This document shows, piece by piece, positions 61,994 to 64,000 of a stretch of DNA of 64,000 nt (its first letter is position 1; the number at the start of each line of letters is the position of its first letter). Below the pieces are notes generated by a model. The model was not told the origin of the DNA. It ran no database searches and saw nothing but the letters and a program-made list of their open reading frames with translations. A program made the position numbers and the translations under genes. Source of the stretch: Marinimicrobium koreense (GTDB lineage Bacteria; Pseudomonadota; Gammaproteobacteria; Pseudomonadales; Cellvibrionaceae); NCBI RefSeq assembly GCF_003762925.1, contig NZ_RJUK01000001.1, forward strand, positions 2,480,001-2,544,000, read 5' to 3'.

Positions 61994-64000
61994 ATGACAC
62001 TTGGTGCCATCACACGTTCGACATTGCTGCCGATTCTGGCTCTTGGGCTCGCTGCCTGTGGCGGAGGTGTGGGCGACCCGGTGGGGTCCGGTGACGACAG
62101 CGGCGGCGGGCAGACACCGGACCCGGTCGTGGTGGATTTCCCGATTGTCTATGTACTGCGCTCCGTCCCCCGGGATGAGGACTCCGACGAAATTCTGGCT
62201 GACGTACTGACCGAGCCGGCCCAGTTTAACCCCGGAGCCCGACTGTACTTCCAGGACCGGGCCACCGCGACGGCGGGCCGGCGGGAACTGACCGCCGGGC
62301 TGTTCGATGGGGAGGCGCTTTACGATGTGAAGGACATTGCCGTCCACCCGGATGGAGACCGCTTTCTGTTTGCCCTGCGGGCGCCGGAGATCGAAGACGC
62401 GGATGACGACGAGCAACCCACCTGGAATATCTGGGAATATGACCTGCACACCGAGTCCCTGCGCCGGGTGATCAGCTCCGATCTAAGCGCCGAGGCAGGT
62501 CAGGACGTCAGCCCGCAGTACCTGCCGGATGACCGCATCCTGTTCAGCTCCACCCGTCAGAGCCGCAGCCGGGCGGTGTTGCTTGACGACGGCAAACCCC
62601 AGTTCGCGGCCCAGACCGAAAACGACAATCAGGATGCCCTGGTGCTCCACGTGATGGACTCGGACGGGCGCAATATCGACCAGATCAGCTACAACCAGAG
62701 CCACGACCTGCAGCCGCTGATCGACGTCGAGGGCCGGGTGCTGTTCACCCGCTGGGATGGTTTCGCGCAAAACCGGCTGAGCTTCTATCAGCTCAACCCC
62801 GACGGAACGGGCCTGGCGCCGCGCTACGGCTACCACAGTCTGGCCGGCAGTGAGGCACCCGCCCTCTTCTCGACCCAATTGACACTGGACGGTCAATTGC
62901 TGGCCATTGCCAAGCCACAAGACGAGCTGCTGGGCGGCGACCTGGTGCGGGTGGATGTGGCCAACCATGTCGAGAATGATCAGACTCTGGACGGTGTGGC
63001 GGGCGGCCCGGCCCAAACGTCACTCGCCGATCGACCCATTCCCCTGAACGGCGATATCTCCCGCGCCGGGCTCTACCACGCGGCCTATCCCATGCAGGAT
63101 GGTAGTGAGCGCTTACTGGTCAGTTGGAGCCCCTGCCGGGTGTCCGTGCCCGACCCCGAGCAGGAGGATGGCGTCCGGATTCGCCCCTGTACCGAGGAAT
63201 GGCTGAACACCGAGGGTAACGAACCCGCCCCACCACTGTTCGGCCTGTGGGTGTTTGACCCCGAAGGCCCGACCCAGCAGCCGGTAGTGCTGCCGGAAGA
63301 AGACCAGATGGTCACCGACCCCATCGCCCTGGAACCCCGCCCCCGGCCCGGCTTTCAGGAGCCCCTGGTGGGCGAGTCCAACTGGGTCAGTGAAGGCGTC
63401 GGGGTACTGCATATTCAGAGTGTGTACGACCTGGACGGCGAGGCGAGCGTCGATATCGACGCGCTGATGGACCCGGCCCAGACCACGGCCGACGAGCGAC
63501 CGGCCCGCTTCCTGCGACTGCTGAAAGCCGTCTCCAGCCCGGACAATGATACCCTGAACGACCAGGACGACGAGGTGTTCGGCAACCGCTTCAACCAGAA
63601 CCGGGGCCTGCTGGAAATTCTCGGCTATGTGCCCATCGAGCCCGACGGGTCGGTAATGACCAAGGTGCCCGCGGATATCGCTTTCAGTTTCGATATCGTC
63701 GATGCCGAGGGCACCCGGATCATGCCCCCGCACCGCAACTGGTTGCAGTTGCGTCCCGGGGAGCAACGCCATTGTCAGGGCTGCCACAGCGCCGATAGTG
63801 AAGTCCCCCACGGCCACCCCGAGCGCGGGCCGCTACCCGCTTATACCGGCGCGGATACCGAGGGCCTCCCCTTTCCCAATACCCGGCGCACGGATCGATT
63901 TGACACCCCGGTGTTTCCCGAGCTGGAGCAGACCATGGCCGAGTTCGACGCGGCCATCGCCTTCACCTGCAGCAACCCCGATGATCCCGCCACCTGCAGC
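61994..64000 (+). CDS. HZS-alpha-like lipoprotein with haem motif, cut by window end
   Basis: The open frame from ATG 61994 runs uninterrupted to the right edge (669 codons), so the gene is incomplete. A lipoprotein signal (LLPILALGLAACGGG) is followed by a beta-propeller-like region (DIAVHPDGDRFLFALRAPEI; DVSPQYLPDDRILFSSTRQS) resembling the hydrazine synthase alpha-subunit middle domain and TolB-type repeats. A c-type haem motif CQGCH lies near codon 595 (RHCQGCHSADSEVPHGHP). Hydrazine synthesis itself is not implied; the fold occurs in many secreted cytochrome proteins. It is divergent from the three-gene haem cluster across a 262-bp gap. Confidence 0.78.
   Translation, partial: MTLGAITRSTLLPILALGLAACGGGVGDPVGSGDDSGGGQTPDPVVVDFPIVYVLRSVPRDEDSDEILADVLTEPAQFNPGARLYFQDRATATAGRRELTAGLFDGEALYDVKDIAVHPDGDRFLFALRAPEIEDADDDEQPTWNIWEYDLHTESLRRVISSDLSAEAGQDVSPQYLPDDRILFSSTRQSRSRAVLLDDGKPQFAAQTENDNQDALVLHVMDSDGRNIDQISYNQSHDLQPLIDVEGRVLFTRWDGFAQNRLSFYQLNPDGTGLAPRYGYHSLAGSEAPALFSTQLTLDGQLLAIAKPQDELLGGDLVRVDVANHVENDQTLDGVAGGPAQTSLADRPIPLNGDISRAGLYHAAYPMQDGSERLLVSWSPCRVSVPDPEQEDGVRIRPCTEEWLNTEGNEPAPPLFGLWVFDPEGPTQQPVVLPEEDQMVTDPIALEPRPRPGFQEPLVGESNWVSEGVGVLHIQSVYDLDGEASVDIDALMDPAQTTADERPARFLRLLKAVSSPDNDTLNDQDDEVFGNRFNQNRGLLEILGYVPIEPDGSVMTKVPADIAFSFDIVDAEGTRIMPPHRNWLQLRPGEQRHCQGCHSADSEVPHGHPERGPLPAYTGADTEGLPFPNTRRTDRFDTPVFPELEQTMAEFDAAIAFTCSNPDDPATCS

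Overview
The window is about 58-60% G+C over most of its length and looks like a chromosome segment of a marine, polysaccharide-degrading gammaproteobacterium. The evidence is ybiT- and yejABEF-type genes, a TonB-dependent maltodextrin receptor with a flavin halogenase and several GH13 enzymes, and a cellulose/chitin LPMO. A Cellvibrionales-type host (Saccharophagus, Marinimicrobium or Microbulbifer relatives) is the best guess, but that is inference. No rRNA or complete tRNA gene was seen.

Layout. 1-6.2 kb: 5' part of ahpC, a DUF3147 membrane protein, ackA-pta and the ABC-F ATPase ybiT. 6.4-7.2 kb: an exported methyltransferase-like protein. 7.4-10.9 kb: an A+T-richer run of small orphan genes separated by attC-like sites, with no integrase in the window. 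It reads as an integron cassette cluster without integrase (CALIN) and ends in a decayed RelBE-type pair and an opposed YefM/YoeB pair whose toxin is frameshifted. 11-12.8 kb: a divergent SRPBCC membrane protein and XRE regulator. 12.9-14.4 kb: a MOSC protein and an HDAC-family amidohydrolase. 14.5-19.5 kb: a CopL-like protein and CusBA metal efflux. 19.5-25.4 kb: DUF3667, a PAS-GGDEF cyclase, a chemoreceptor, an alpha/beta hydrolase and a LuxR-type regulator.

25.5-46.8 kb is a starch/maltodextrin utilisation locus. It holds a LacI-type regulator, a lipoprotein amylase with an MFS sugar transporter, an alpha-glucosidase, a TonB-dependent receptor followed by a tryptophan-halogenase-like protein and two more GH13 enzymes, a lipoprotein esterase, and a large secreted type I pullulanase. 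Three pairs of near-identical palindromes (core TGCATACGTATNCA) lie at the three control regions, with centre spacings of 60, 40 and 30 bp, and they tie the cluster to one regulator. In the model, extracellular pullulanase and amylases cut alpha-glucans, the receptor imports oligomers, periplasmic or lipid-anchored GH13 enzymes trim them, the MFS carrier brings maltose or maltodextrin to the cytoplasm, and the alpha-glucosidase finishes. An AA10 LPMO with a CBM2 lies at the far edge without an operator.

47-64 kb: a uracil-DNA glycosylase family protein, the yejABEF peptide importer, a CPXCG protein, a slipin/NfeD membrane pair, a long conserved-looking hairpin, and a cluster of secreted proteins with c-type haem motifs (DUF1501 Tat protein, LamG lipoprotein, DUF1588-like protein, divergent HZS-alpha-like lipoprotein cut by the window end). 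The last cluster has no clear function and, with the cassette array, is the least explained part of the window. Short palindromic intergenic repeats of one style recur at 0.5, 6.2, 23.3, 26.6 and 53.7 kb.
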